Shown here piece after piece: positions 1 through 8,400 of a stretch of DNA of 64,000 bases. The notes below the pieces were generated by a model, which saw nothing but the letters and a program-made list of their open reading frames with translations, was not told the DNA's origin and did not search any database. Positions within the stretch are counted from its first letter, which is position 1; every line of letters starts with the position of its first letter. A program made the position numbers and the translations under genes. Origin of the DNA: Herbidospora mongoliensis (GTDB lineage: Bacteria; Actinomycetota; Actinomycetes; Streptosporangiales; Streptosporangiaceae); the NCBI RefSeq assembly GCF_001570545.1, contig NZ_BBXD01000023.1, forward strand, positions 1-64,000. Reading direction: 5' to 3'.

Positions 1-105
1 GCGGAGGGGAAACACCCGGTTACATTCCGAACCCGGAAGTTAAGCCCTCCAGCGCCGATGGTACTGCACCGGGGACGGTGTGGGAGAGTAGGACACCGCC
101 GGACA
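1..105 (+). rRNA. rrf: 5S ribosomal RNA, 5' end cut by the window
   Basis: The first ~105 bases match the actinobacterial 5S rRNA core, including the CCGAACCCGGAAGTTAAG loop region at about 28-45 and the GGGAGAGTAGGAC segment near 82-94. About 14 bases of the 5' end are missing because the window starts inside the gene. The 16S and 23S genes of the operon should lie to the left. A perfect intrinsic terminator follows at 115-148. Confidence 0.96.
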
Positions 106-114
106 ATTTTTATA

Positions 115-148
115 CGAAAGCCCCGACCATTTGTGGTCGGGGCTTTCG
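115..148 (+). terminator. rRNA operon intrinsic terminator
   Basis: Perfect 15-bp stem: CGAAAGCCCCGACCA (115-129) pairs with 134-148, with a TTTG loop. It lies 10 bases after the 5S end and matches an rrn terminator in position and strength. There is no long U tract, as is common in high-GC actinomycetes. Confidence 0.93.
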
Positions 149-160
149 GTGTTTCACGGG

Positions 161-215
161 GGTGAACGGGTAGCCCGGCCACTGCGGCCGGGCTTTCGGC
201 GTTTGGGGGTCATTC
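161..215 (+). repeat. terminator-like hairpin repeat, copy B
   Basis: AGCCCGGCC (172-180) pairs with GGCCGGGCT (186-194) around the loop ACTGC, followed by TTCGGCGTTT. The block GGTGAA...TAGCCCGGC...TGCGGCCGGGC..TTCG is repeated with substitutions at 341-390, so the two look like copies of one segment. It may be a second, back-up rrn terminator. Confidence 0.6.
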
Positions 216-340
216 GCGGCCCGGCTTGTGGCGCTTAGGGTTAAACCGCAGGTCCGGCTCCGCCTCTGCCCTTGAGGTGGTCTCAGTCACACCTCGAAGA
301 GGCGTTCTGTCGGGACGTTGAGGTTGTCGAGGAGATGGCC

Positions 341-390
341 GGTGAAATAGCCCGGCTATTGCGGCCGGGCCTTCGACCTTTCGGGGGGTA
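341..390 (+). repeat. terminator-like hairpin repeat, copy C
   Basis: GCCCGGC (350-356) pairs with GCCGGGC (364-370). The flanks GGTGAA (341-346) and CTTCGACCTTT match copy B at 161-215, including the loop bases TGCGG. This points to duplication of a post-rrn segment followed by drift. No gene lies between the two copies. Confidence 0.55.
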
Positions 391-576
391 TCTCGGTAGA
401 CGCGGTGTGCCAGTCGGGCCTGTCGCGCTGTGGAGGGGTGCTCTGGAACCCGGCTTCACGGCAGGATGCGTCAGTCATCCACCTGTGGAGTAACACTCGC
501 TGCGGTCTAACCTGGCGAGCTTCGAAAGCATCTGGGCCAGTCGCAATCACTCTCGGGCTTCCGTTGTCTTTCCGCG

Positions 577-735
577 GTCACTCGAAGCCCCGCGATGGGG
601 CCGGCATTCTCTGTTTGTGCAGCAGAGCTGCTGGGCTTCCAGGATCTTCAAGGGGCGAGCATCGCCGCCGACGAGATGGCGGTTCGCCGCCCCACGTTCC
701 TGCACCTGACGAGGAATTCCGCGTCAACCGTCTGA
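577..735 (+). pseudogene. relic of a DrrA-type ABC exporter ATPase C-terminus
   Basis: Read in one frame, 625-735 encodes ELLGFQDLQGASIAADEM, then AVRRPTFLHLT and a TGA stop at 733-735. This resembles the C-terminus of DrrA/CcmA-type ATPases (usually AGIxxxxVxVRRPTLDEVFLxLTG), with about three residues (LDEV) missing. Resemblance fades before about 577, and no Walker motifs are present. The family assignment comes from motif recognition, not a search. It is interpreted as the decayed 3' end of an exporter gene. Confidence 0.5.
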
Positions 736-804
736 CCTGGGCCTTCGCCGACGGCTGGACCGTCACCCGGCGTGAGGTCACCCACTGGACCAGCAATCCC
801 GGCA
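723..804 (+). pseudogene. relic of a DrrB-type ABC-2 permease N-terminus
   Basis: The frame from 723 encodes VNRLTWAFADGWTVTRREVT followed by HWTSNPG, the typical cytoplasmic N-terminus of DrrB-like ABC-2 permeases. Resemblance ends near 804. The first codon is GTC where a GTG start would be expected, and it overlaps the DrrA-relic stop at 733-735 as in intact coupled drrAB pairs. The start appears lost by point mutation and the rest of the gene is gone. Confidence 0.5.
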
Positions 805-989
805 CCTCTGGACGCGGGCCGGACTGTTCTGAGGCTGTGAGTTCAGCGAGGCAACGGCCTGTTGTTCGTTTCGGCTGACGGGTAGGGCGTCCCCTCGGCG
901 GTGGAGCTCAGCTGGCAATTGCGGCAGGGCTTGTTGGCGGTTCATAGCAGACGCAGGTGTCAGGTTGCGTGGCCTGTCACGCTTTTTGG

Positions 990-1009
990 AGCCCGGCTAT
1001 GGCCAGGCT
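990..1009 (+). repeat. terminator-like hairpin repeat, copy D (imperfect)
   Basis: AGCCCGGC (990-997), loop TATG, GCCAGGCT (1002-1009): seven of eight positions pair. A T-rich run TCTGTTGTTTT follows. It shares the GCCCGGCTAT core with copy C at 350-359 and is 24 bp upstream of copy E. Confidence 0.45.
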
Positions 1010-1033
1010 TCTGTTGTTTTGGGACGGTAAGGC

Positions 1034-1058
1034 AGGCCCGACTATGGCAGTCGGGCCT
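1034..1058 (+). terminator. terminator-like hairpin repeat, copy E
   Basis: Perfect 10-bp stem AGGCCCGACT (1034-1043) / AGTCGGGCCT (1049-1058) with loop ATGGC, followed by TGTGTGTTT. It is the strongest member of the post-rrn hairpin set after the terminator at 115-148. No intact upstream gene explains it. Confidence 0.55.
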
Positions 1059-1099
1059 TGTGTGTTTCGGGTACTTCCGCAGTCAGTTTTTGGCTACTC

Positions 1100-1365
1100 A
1101 TATGCCGTTCAGGCGACGTTGTTTCTCCTCGGAGCCCCAGTCCATGACCGGGCGCAGCATCCCGGGCAACGGCGAGATCTCGAGGGCCAGTTCGCTCAGA
1201 TTTCGACGGTCGGAGAGACGTTCGGACTGTGTGCGTCCTCGGGGGCGAATGCCTGGGTGAGCCTCGGGCCGGAGAGATGGCGGTGTGCAGGCAGCCATAG
1301 ACGGTGGTGCCTTGTTCGGTGCAGACACAGTAGGAGTCCATTCCTTCTGCGGGGTCCTGCGCTTC
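1100..1365 (-). pseudogene. possible decayed Imm10-like immunity gene
   Basis: On the minus strand, 1288-1341 encodes MDSYCVCTEQGTTVYGCL, preceded by EPEAQDPAEG. This resembles the GMDTYCxxxxxGxTxYGG motif of Imm10-family immunity proteins. A second frame (1098-1200) encodes NLSELALEISPLPGMLRPVM. The two pieces are in different frames and a normal core is missing, so the gene, if correctly recognised, is broken by at least one frameshift. Assignment is tentative. Confidence 0.3.
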
Positions 1366-1573
1366 CGGCTCAGGGGTAGTTCGCTGGACCGATCGCTCGT
1401 TGCCGAACTCGGGCGATGTCGGGGAGGAGCTCGTCTTTCTGATTTCCTCGATGGGGCCGATCCGGTTGGCGGCCGAGCCGCACTGTCTGCCGTCTTCATC
1501 TTTCGGACCGTTGCCCGAGTCGTTGTGGACGCTCAAAGAGGGCTGCCGTAGTCCTGACCCTGAATCGTGCCGC

Positions 1574-2776
1574 TCAGCTCTGGGCCAGGCGCAGGAGATG
1601 GTTCGCCGCAGTTGTCGCGCCGTCGGTTCGGATCTTGCCGGCCAGGTCGGTGGCGTTGACGGCGATGTCGGGCCACAGGGTTTCGCTCAGTGCCACGGTC
1701 AGGGATTCGGCGGTGGGTGTGCCGGGTGGGTGGGCGATGCCCACGCCCAGGTTCTGGACCTGCTGGGCCCAGTAGAACTGGTCGTAGACCTGTGGGACGA
1801 CCACCTGGGGTGAGCCGGCGCGGGCGGCTGCCGTCGTCGTCCCGGCGCCGCCGTGGTGGACGACCGCGGCCACCCGGGGAAAGAGCGCCTGCTGGTTGAT
1901 CTCGGAGATCGACAGGACATCGGGGGCGGGGTCGCCGGGGAGCAGGTCGGCCCAGCCTCGGGAGAGGATCGCCCGTCTTCCGGTTGCGCGGGCCGCTGCC
2001 AGCATCGCCTCGGCGAGGCCCCTTGGGGCGCGGATGCTGCCGAAGCCGAAGTACACCGGCGGCTCACCGGCGTCGAGGAAGGCCAGGACGTCGTCGGGCA
2101 GGGGGCGATCGTCCGGGAGGAGCCAGGCGCCCGTCTCGACGACACCGGTTCCCGGTTCGGGCCAGGGGGCCATGGTCGGGTCGGCGGCCAGGAGGGGGTG
2201 GTCGGTGAAGATGTGGCTTCGTACATCGGTGACCGGCGTCAGGCCCAGTGTCGTGCGGTGGCTGTTCAGGGCGGGGCCGAAGTTGGTGGTGAAGCGGGCG
2301 GCGTCCTGGGCCCAGAGTTCGCGGTTGTCTCCCGCGGTGGGAGGGCGGCCGGGGGCGGGGACCGGGGAGTGGTGCTGGGAGGGCAGGACGACCGGGCAGA
2401 AGGCCGTGAAGACGTAGGGGATCTTCAGGACCTCGGCGACCGATCGGGCGGCCACCTGGATGGCTGTGGCGGCCACGATGAGGTCGCAGTCCTTCGCCGC
2501 GGTCATGACGGTCTCGAACTGGGTGGTCACCGAGGCCTCCGCCAGGCGGCGGAGCGTCTCGGGGGACGGCGGGGTCGTGGGCGGGGCGGCGGCGGTGAGG
2601 GTGCGGAGTTCGGGGCCGATCGGGGTGACCGGCATGCCGAGGCTCTCGATCCAGCCGCGGAAGTCCGGGGGGACGCACAGGTGGACTTCCTGGCCGAGGG
2701 CCCGCAGTTCCGTGGCGAGTGCCACCAGCGGCTGGACGTCGCCGCGCGACCCGATGGTGGACAGCAGCACGCGCAT
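1574..2776 (-). CDS. GT1-family glycosyltransferase (MGT/UGT type)
   Basis: A 400-residue cytosolic glycosyltransferase, probably moving a sugar from an NDP donor onto a small lipophilic acceptor. The N-terminus MRVLLSTIGSRGDVQPLVAL is the signature of the Gtf/EryCIII/sterol-glucosyltransferase group. The C-terminal donor-binding domain carries HHGGAGTTT at residues 307-315 and a downstream PQVYDQFYWA motif. The ATG at 2776 was chosen because it begins this signature and follows a GGGGGA ribosome site; an in-frame codon at 2842 would add 22 unconserved residues. No biosynthetic cluster surrounds it, so the acceptor is unknown. Such stand-alone enzymes often glycosylate macrolides, sterols or xenobiotics. 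Confidence 0.9.
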   Translation of the reverse strand: MRVLLSTIGSRGDVQPLVALATELRALGQEVHLCVPPDFRGWIESLGMPVTPIGPELRTLTAAAPPTTPPSPETLRRLAEASVTTQFETVMTAAKDCDLIVAATAIQVAARSVAEVLKIPYVFTAFCPVVLPSQHHSPVPAPGRPPTAGDNRELWAQDAARFTTNFGPALNSHRTTLGLTPVTDVRSHIFTDHPLLAADPTMAPWPEPGTGVVETGAWLLPDDRPLPDDVLAFLDAGEPPVYFGFGSIRAPRGLAEAMLAAARATGRRAILSRGWADLLPGDPAPDVLSISEINQQALFPRVAAVVHHGGAGTTTAAARAGSPQVVVPQVYDQFYWAQQVQNLGVGIAHPPGTPTAESLTVALSETLWPDIAVNATDLAGKIRTDGATTAANHLLRLAQS

Positions 2777-3315
2777 AGGTGATCTTCCCCCTGAAGTGGT
2801 TCGGAGCACTGATTTTGGGGGGTCACCGGGGTCTTGCCACAAGCCCGGGAGTCGGCTATAGCTTGAAAGTGGCGGGGTGAGTCAGGTACCCCCGCACTCT
2901 TCGCCTTGGATGTCCGCCGGGCATTCCCGCATATGTGGTGTTCCGGTGGGCACGGGCAGTTCTCATGATCTGTGCTCTTAGTCCGAGTGATGCGATTTGG
3001 TCACCCTCTGTGGCTAAAGCCCGTTGTCCAGTGAATTGATTCGGCGTCGGAATAATCGGTTTAGCGAATGCCGCATTTCCGCCACAATGGTGCTCATCGT
3101 CGACCCGGTTATCTGACCTTCCAGCAGGCGGATGCTCTCCGGGTTACCCTTGAATGGCTGGTCGGTAAACGAATCTACGGTGTAGGCGCGCATGTCACGG
3201 GGCTACTGACGAACCCCGACAAAGAGAATCCCATGTATAGGCGTGTCGAGTCGCCGTAAGAGAATGGTCGGTTAGCGTCCCTTGTGTCGGGACAAACCCG
3301 GAAAGGACGAAGCCG
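2777..3315. other. intergenic region, no gene recognised
   Basis: This 540-bp stretch separates the divergent glycosyltransferase and sepF genes and must contain both promoters. An imperfect inverted repeat GTCCC-N7-GGGAC lies at about 3278-3294, just upstream of the sepF ribosome site. A 63-codon open frame at 3068-3259 has no ribosome site or recognisable domain and is not called. I see no convincing -35/-10 pair. Confidence 0.5.
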
Positions 3316-3699
3316 ATGGGGGCAGTGCGCAAGGTAGCGACCTACCTTGGCCTGGGCGGAGCCGAGCAATATTCGGATGAGCCCTATGGCGAAGAGGAAT
3401 ACGACGATGATTGGATGCCGGCTTCGGAAAGGGCCGCAAAACGCTGGCAGCCGACAGGTGAGCCGTCGCGAATTGTGATGGTACGTCCGCGGAAGTATGA
3501 CGACGCGCTCACTGTGGGCCGTCACTTCCGCGAGGGCCACACGATCGTGATGGACGTCGCGACGATGTCGACCCTGGAGGCGACCAGAATGGTCGACTTC
3601 GCGGCCGGCCTCGCGTATGGCTGTGAGGGTCGCATTGAGCGGATCGCCGACAAGGTGTTCCTGCTCACGCCGTCGAACGTCGAGGTGACCACCGCCTAG
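3316..3699 (+). CDS. sepF: SepF-like cell division protein
   Basis: A 127-residue SepF-family protein, which helps attach FtsZ filaments to the membrane during septation. The N-terminus (MGAVRKVATYLGL) can form the amphipathic membrane-targeting helix. An acidic linker (residues ~20-36) is followed by the SepF core with VRPRKYDDA, GHTIVMDV and MVDFAAGLAYG. A GGAAAGGA ribosome site precedes the ATG. It is not next to ftsZ or ylmD/E, so it is probably one of the extra SepF paralogues known in sporulating actinomycetes rather than the dcw-cluster copy. A hairpin at 3716-3752 may end the transcript. Confidence 0.88.
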   Translation: MGAVRKVATYLGLGGAEQYSDEPYGEEEYDDDWMPASERAAKRWQPTGEPSRIVMVRPRKYDDALTVGRHFREGHTIVMDVATMSTLEATRMVDFAAGLAYGCEGRIERIADKVFLLTPSNVEVTTA

Positions 3700-3715
3700 C
3701 GGTCACTCCGGCGAG

Positions 3716-3752
3716 CGGGTGGAGAGGCGACGCCGAGGCCTCTCACCACCCG
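3716..3752 (+). terminator. hairpin downstream of sepF
   Basis: CGGGTGG (3716-3722) pairs with CCACCCG (3746-3752), and the stem continues through GAGG against CTCT with one mismatch. It starts 16 bases after the sepF stop. No U tract follows, so it is a candidate GC-type terminator. Confidence 0.5.
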
Positions 3753-4085
3753 ACCCCGCGGCGGCCCCTCCGCCGGCCGCGCATGTACGACCTGTCTGAC
3801 ACCTGGGGGATGTTCCGACCAAGCCCCGACGACCAGCTGACCCGGCCCGCGATGGGATTCCGCAGGCCGGGTCCTCCATTTCCAAAGCCGATCCAGTGCC
3901 ACTTTCCCGCCGAACCAACACAACCCGGCACAGCTCGCCCGAATTTCTAGCCACTTTCCCACCCGCGCACGACCCGGGCATCCGCCGACATAAGGCGCGC
4001 GGCTTCACCGCGACGGCCGTCGGCCCCCTGCCTGGCTATAGCCCTGGGGGTGAGCAAATGGCTGTCACCGTGACACCCGGACCCG
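3753..4085. other. intergenic region between convergent genes
   Basis: This 333-bp stretch lies between sepF (+) and the minus-strand membrane protein gene. I see no supported gene. Short open frames here lack ribosome sites and domain features. A small palindrome GGCTATAGCC lies near 4034-4043. Confidence 0.5.
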
Positions 4086-5402
4086 TCACCCGGCGCGGGG
4101 GCCGCGCTTCAGCAGGCGGCCGATCTCGGCCACGTCGGTGAGGGCCTGGTCGCGTCTGGTCTTGGCCTCGCGGGCGTATTCGTGCAGCGCCCACACCGCT
4201 GATGTGGCCAGCTCGTGGAGCTCACCCAGTTGTGCGTTGACCAGGGCCAGGTCGGCCTTCTCGCGCACGCGGAAACGCCACAGCAGCCAGGCTCCGAAGG
4301 CTCCCAGACCCAGCCCGGCCACGGCCAGGATCAGCGAGAACACGAACCCCAGCGTGAAGACGATCAAGCCGCCGACAGCGGCCAGGTAGCCGGGCATCGG
4401 CGACGGACGCCTCGGGATGTAGCCGGCCATGATGCGGCGTTCGGCGTCGGCCATCGCCTCGGGGTCGGGGCCGTCGGGGCGCAGCGTGATCGAGTGGCCG
4501 AGGATCGGCAGGATCAAGGTCTCGGGCTGGTCGCCTTCGGTGCGGTTGGCCAGGTGGGCGGCGGCGGTGCTGATGGCGGGAGCGGCCACGTGGAGTGCGA
4601 GTGCGGCCAGGTAGGGGTCGGCGCCGGGCTTCAGGTCGTCGAGGAGGTGACCGTTGAGGGAACTCAGCGGACCCTCGGCTTCGGGGGAGCCGGTCAGCGA
4701 CGACAGCACGGCCATCGGCTCGGTGTCGGGCCACACCGCGCGGCCCTGCGGTAGCGCGCCCGAGGGCGGCGGTACGGAGGTGATCTCCTCGCATCGGTGG
4801 CGCAACCTGGCCAGCCGGGCGGCGGCCTGTACCGGGCCGCCCAGCGACGGGATCTGGGCCAGCTCGGGGAAGTCGTTGAGCGACGGCGGCACGACCAGGC
4901 CAGGCTCGCCGGGGACCAGAGCCTTCAGCCACACGTCGTCGTCGCGGGGCACGTCGACCACGTCGAGCTTGCGCAGGACGAAGATCTTCCCGGCCGGGCC
5001 GTAGGCCCCCCGGGCGGCGGCGAGCCACAGTGCCCGCTGGCCCTCGCCCACGGGCCGTTCGGAGGAGAGGTCGCCGAAGGCGGTGCCGAGCCACGACGCG
5101 TGGATGCGGTCACCGTGGCCGCAGACGGCTAAAGCCAGGCACAGGAACAGCGCCGTCTTCGCCCCGTCGAGCTGGGCCGCCTCGGACAGCGGCTCCATCG
5201 CGTCGTCGCCGGCCAGTATCCGCACCAGCGCCCGCACCGCCGGGGAGAGCCAGTAGCCCGGGACCTCGATGGACCCGGGCGGCAGCGGCGGTGCGGTGCC
5301 GTCGGCGGCCAGGTGGACCAGCAGCGCCTCGGCGTAGCGGTGCAGCTCAGTGGTGTCGGCGTGGCCGGAGCTCTCCGGCCGGGCTGATACATCCATGCTC
5401 AC
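4086..5402 (-). CDS. uncharacterised membrane protein
   Basis: Not assigned to a known family. From the GTG at 5402 it encodes 438 residues. The first ~340 residues are soluble, Ala/Leu/Pro-rich and predicted helical. Two hydrophobic segments follow (YLAAVGGLIVFTLGFVFSLI and AVAGLGLGAFGAWLLW), then a charged C-terminal helix that may form a coiled coil. The GTG start is preferred because GGGGGAG lies about 7 bases upstream; a longer frame to 5471 lacks a good site. It lies 120 bp downstream of argS on the same strand and could be the last gene of that transcript. Confidence 0.75.
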   Translation of the reverse strand: MSMDVSARPESSGHADTTELHRYAEALLVHLAADGTAPPLPPGSIEVPGYWLSPAVRALVRILAGDDAMEPLSEAAQLDGAKTALFLCLALAVCGHGDRIHASWLGTAFGDLSSERPVGEGQRALWLAAARGAYGPAGKIFVLRKLDVVDVPRDDDVWLKALVPGEPGLVVPPSLNDFPELAQIPSLGGPVQAAARLARLRHRCEEITSVPPPSGALPQGRAVWPDTEPMAVLSSLTGSPEAEGPLSSLNGHLLDDLKPGADPYLAALALHVAAPAISTAAAHLANRTEGDQPETLILPILGHSITLRPDGPDPEAMADAERRIMAGYIPRRPSPMPGYLAAVGGLIVFTLGFVFSLILAVAGLGLGAFGAWLLWRFRVREKADLALVNAQLGELHELATSAVWALHEYAREAKTRRDQALTDVAEIGRLLKRGPRAG

Positions 5403-5522
5403 GCGCTGACTCCCCCAAGGCAGGTGGACGTCCGCTTTGCGTTCCGCAGACGCTCCCTTGACCGCGCCCACACTAGACCGCCGTGACCTGTTCGTGTCTT
5501 CAGGCGCGCCGATCTGTGGATA

Positions 5523-7247
5523 TCACATCCGCTCGGGCGCGGTTATCCCCAGGAGGTCGAGGCCCTGCAGGAGCACCCGCAGGGTCAGCTGGGACAGCGC
5601 CAGCCGCGACTGGCGATTCTCCTCCGAGTCGGCCTTCAGGACCGGGCAGTTCTCGTAGAAGGTGGTGAACGCGCTGGCCAGGTCGAACAGGTAGCCGCAC
5701 AGGCGGTGCGGCTCGTTGCGCTCGCCCACTTCGGTGACGACCCCGCCGAAGCCCAGCAACTGGAGGGCGAGGGCGCGCTCGGCCGGGTGGGTGATGACGA
5801 TCGGACCGTAGGAACCGGCCGGATCGTGTGCGCCGCCGCGGAAGATGGAGCGGATGCGCGTGGTGGCGTATTGGAGATAGGGGCCCGTGTTGCCGGTCAG
5901 GGCCAGCATGCGGTCGAAGTCGAAGACGTATTCGCTGTCGTGGCTGACCGACAGGTCGGCGTATTTGACCGCGCCCATGCCGACCATGTGGGCGATCTCG
6001 CCGCGGGCGGTCTCGTCGAGGTTCGGGCGGTCGGCGAGGACGGCGGCGGCCCTGGTCTCGGCCTCGTCAAGGAGTTCGAGCAGCTTGATGGACTTGCCGG
6101 CCCTCGTCTTGAACATCTTGCCGTCGCTGCCGAGCACGCTGCCGATCTGCACGTGTTCGGCCGACACGTGGTCGGGCAGCCAGCCGGCCAGCTTGGCCGA
6201 GGCGAACAGCATCTGCATGTGCAGGGCCTGGGTGGCGCCGATGACGTAGAGGAGGCGGTCTGCCTTCAGATCCTGCACCCGGTAGCGGATGGTGGCCATG
6301 TCGGTCGTCGCATAGCCGTACCCGCCGTCGGATTTTCTGATCATGAACGGGAGCGGCTGGCTCTCACGCCCGGTGAAGCCGGGCGGGAAGACGCACAGCG
6401 CGCCGTCGCTGATCTCGGCGATGCCGCGTTCCTGCAGCTCGTCGCAGACCTGGGCGAGCGCGTGGTTGTACATGCTCTCGCCGGCGATGTCGTCGTCGGT
6501 CAGGGTGACGCCGAGCTGGGTGTAGACCTTGTTGAAGTAGCGGACCGTGGCGTCCATGAAGAGGCGCCACAGGCGCATCGTCTCGGGGTCTTCGGCCTGC
6601 AGGGTCACCACGCGGGCGCGGGCCCTGCGGTTGAACTCGGCGTCGGTGTCGAACTTGGCGCGGGCGGCCTGGTAGTAGTCGTTGCCGTTGCCGGCCTCCA
6701 GCTGCGCGACCGCGGCCTCCTCGCCGATGTCGAGGAGGTGCTCGACGAGCATGCCGAACGGGGTGCCCCAGTCGCCCAGGTGGTTCTGCCTGACGACCCG
6801 GTTTCCGAGATGTTCCTGTACGCGGACCAGCGCGTCGCCCACCACGGTGGTGCGCAGGTGCCCGACGTGCATCTCCTTGGCGGCGTTGGGCGCCGAGTAG
6901 TCGACCACGACCGTCTTGGCCGGGAGCTCCCTCGGCACGGCCAGCCGCTCGTCGGCGAGCATGACGCCGGCCTCGGCGGCGATCCAGGCGTCGTCGAAGC
7001 GCAGGTTGAGGAAGCCGGGGCCGCTCACCTCGACGGTGCCGGGCAGGTCGAGGTTGGCGGCGATCTCCTGAGCCACGTCTCGCGGCCCACGCCGGAGTCG
7101 CTTGGCCAGGCTCATCGCGACGTTCGCCTGGTAGTCGGCGAACTGGGAGGGCCTGATCAGCGGATCCTCAGCGGCGTATTCCGCGCCGAACGCGGTGGCC
7201 AGCGCCTGCTGGACACGCTCGGCGAGCACGAGTTGCGGGTCAGTCAT
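5523..7247 (-). CDS. argS: arginyl-tRNA synthetase
   Basis: A 574-residue class I aminoacyl-tRNA synthetase that charges tRNA-Arg in the cytosol. The N-terminal Arg-tRNA-synthetase domain leads into APNAAKEMHVGHLR (HIGH motif as HVGH, about residue 127). The KMSKS region is degenerate (GSDGKMFKTRAGKS), as is common in ArgRS. The anticodon-binding DALR domain contains TGPYLQYATTRIRSIFR. Length is normal for the family. It starts 43 bp downstream of plsX on the same strand, so the two are probably co-transcribed. Confidence 0.97.
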   Translation of the reverse strand: MTDPQLVLAERVQQALATAFGAEYAAEDPLIRPSQFADYQANVAMSLAKRLRRGPRDVAQEIAANLDLPGTVEVSGPGFLNLRFDDAWIAAEAGVMLADERLAVPRELPAKTVVVDYSAPNAAKEMHVGHLRTTVVGDALVRVQEHLGNRVVRQNHLGDWGTPFGMLVEHLLDIGEEAAVAQLEAGNGNDYYQAARAKFDTDAEFNRRARARVVTLQAEDPETMRLWRLFMDATVRYFNKVYTQLGVTLTDDDIAGESMYNHALAQVCDELQERGIAEISDGALCVFPPGFTGRESQPLPFMIRKSDGGYGYATTDMATIRYRVQDLKADRLLYVIGATQALHMQMLFASAKLAGWLPDHVSAEHVQIGSVLGSDGKMFKTRAGKSIKLLELLDEAETRAAAVLADRPNLDETARGEIAHMVGMGAVKYADLSVSHDSEYVFDFDRMLALTGNTGPYLQYATTRIRSIFRGGAHDPAGSYGPIVITHPAERALALQLLGFGGVVTEVGERNEPHRLCGYLFDLASAFTTFYENCPVLKADSEENRQSRLALSQLTLRVLLQGLDLLGITAPERM

Positions 7248-7290
7248 ACAACAAAGCCTAGCGACGCGAAACCGCCGCCGTCGCCACGGT

Positions 7291-8337
7291 TTATCGCCGG
7301 TCGGAGAACCACAACCGGTGGGAGCGGGGGATGGCCGCGATGCGTTCGCCGACCTTGCCGACGACGCCCTCGGCGGCCAGCTTGGCGGCCAGTTCGCAGG
7401 CGGCCGCGACGCCCTTGGCGTGGGAGGAGCCGTGGGCGATCACCACGCAGCCGTTGAGGCCGAGCAGGACCGCTCCACCGTGGGCTTCGGGGTCGAGGCG
7501 TTCGTAGAGTCCGCGCAGGTGGGGACGCTGGAGCAGGCCGCCGATCCGGGCCACGGTGCTGCCGTCGACGGCCTGCCGCAGCTGGCTGAAGGCGTAGCGG
7601 ACACTGCCCTCCATGGTTTTCAGCGCCACGTTGCCGGTGAAGCCGTCGGCGACGATGACCTCGACGCGGCCCGTCAGGAGGTCGTGGCCCTCGACGTTGC
7701 CGGCGAAGTGGATGCCGGGGGCGGCCTCCAGCAGTTCGTGGGCGCGTTTGACGACCTTGTTGCCCTTCTCGGCCTCGGCGCCGATGGTCAGCAGGCCGAC
7801 GCGGGGGTTGTCGTGGCCGAGGGCGGTGGCGACGTAGGCGACGCCGAGGTGGGCGAACTGGACCAGCATCTCGGGCTTGGCGTCGGCGTTGGCGCCCGCG
7901 TCGAGCAGGATCGTGGGGTCGGGGACGGTGGGCAGGGCGACCGCGATGGCGGGGCGGAGCACGCCCGGCTGGGTCTTCAGGCGCAGCTTGGCGGTGGCGA
8001 CGACGCCGCCGGTCGAGCCGGCTGACACGACCGCGCTCGCGTCGCCCTTGCGCACCAGGTGGCAGGCGACGGCGATGCTGGAGCGGGGGCGGCGGAGGCT
8101 GGCGAGCGCGCCTTCGTCCATGGAGAGAGCCTCTTCGGCGCGGACGATGGGGATCTCGGACGCGGCGCCGTAGCTGGAGAGGATGTCGTGGAGCAGGCGG
8201 GGCTGGCCGACCAGCACGATGGGGACACCGAGCTCCCTGACGGCCAGGACGGCCCCCGCGACGATCTGTTCAGGCGCGTGGTCGCCGCCCATGGCATCGA
8301 GCGCGACCGGCGACAATACGGCCACAGCGCCATCCAA
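7291..8337 (-). CDS. plsX: phosphate acyltransferase PlsX
   Basis: A 348-residue PlsX-type enzyme that makes acyl-phosphate from acyl-ACP for phosphatidic acid synthesis at the membrane. Family features visible are PVALDAMGGDHAPEQIV at the N-terminus, SAGSTGG, LLDAGAN, a VADGFTGNVALK motif and the C-terminal VVIAHGSS segment. Length is typical. No strong ribosome site is seen before the ATG at 8337, so an alternative start a few codons in is possible. The rpmF/acpP/fabD neighbours of many plsX genes are absent; here it sits between a DUF1707 gene and argS. Confidence 0.95.
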   Translation of the reverse strand: MDGAVAVLSPVALDAMGGDHAPEQIVAGAVLAVRELGVPIVLVGQPRLLHDILSSYGAASEIPIVRAEEALSMDEGALASLRRPRSSIAVACHLVRKGDASAVVSAGSTGGVVATAKLRLKTQPGVLRPAIAVALPTVPDPTILLDAGANADAKPEMLVQFAHLGVAYVATALGHDNPRVGLLTIGAEAEKGNKVVKRAHELLEAAPGIHFAGNVEGHDLLTGRVEVIVADGFTGNVALKTMEGSVRYAFSQLRQAVDGSTVARIGGLLQRPHLRGLYERLDPEAHGGAVLLGLNGCVVIAHGSSHAKGVAAACELAAKLAAEGVVGKVGERIAAIPRSHRLWFSDRR

Positions 8338-8400
8338 TCGATCCGGGAATCCTAGTGAATGGTAGGGGTGACCTGTTGATGCGCCGTCCGTCGGCTCGCG

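Noticed and set aside
3068-3259. 63-codon frame upstream of sepF
   Set aside because: No ribosome site, no domain and no codon bias like its neighbours.
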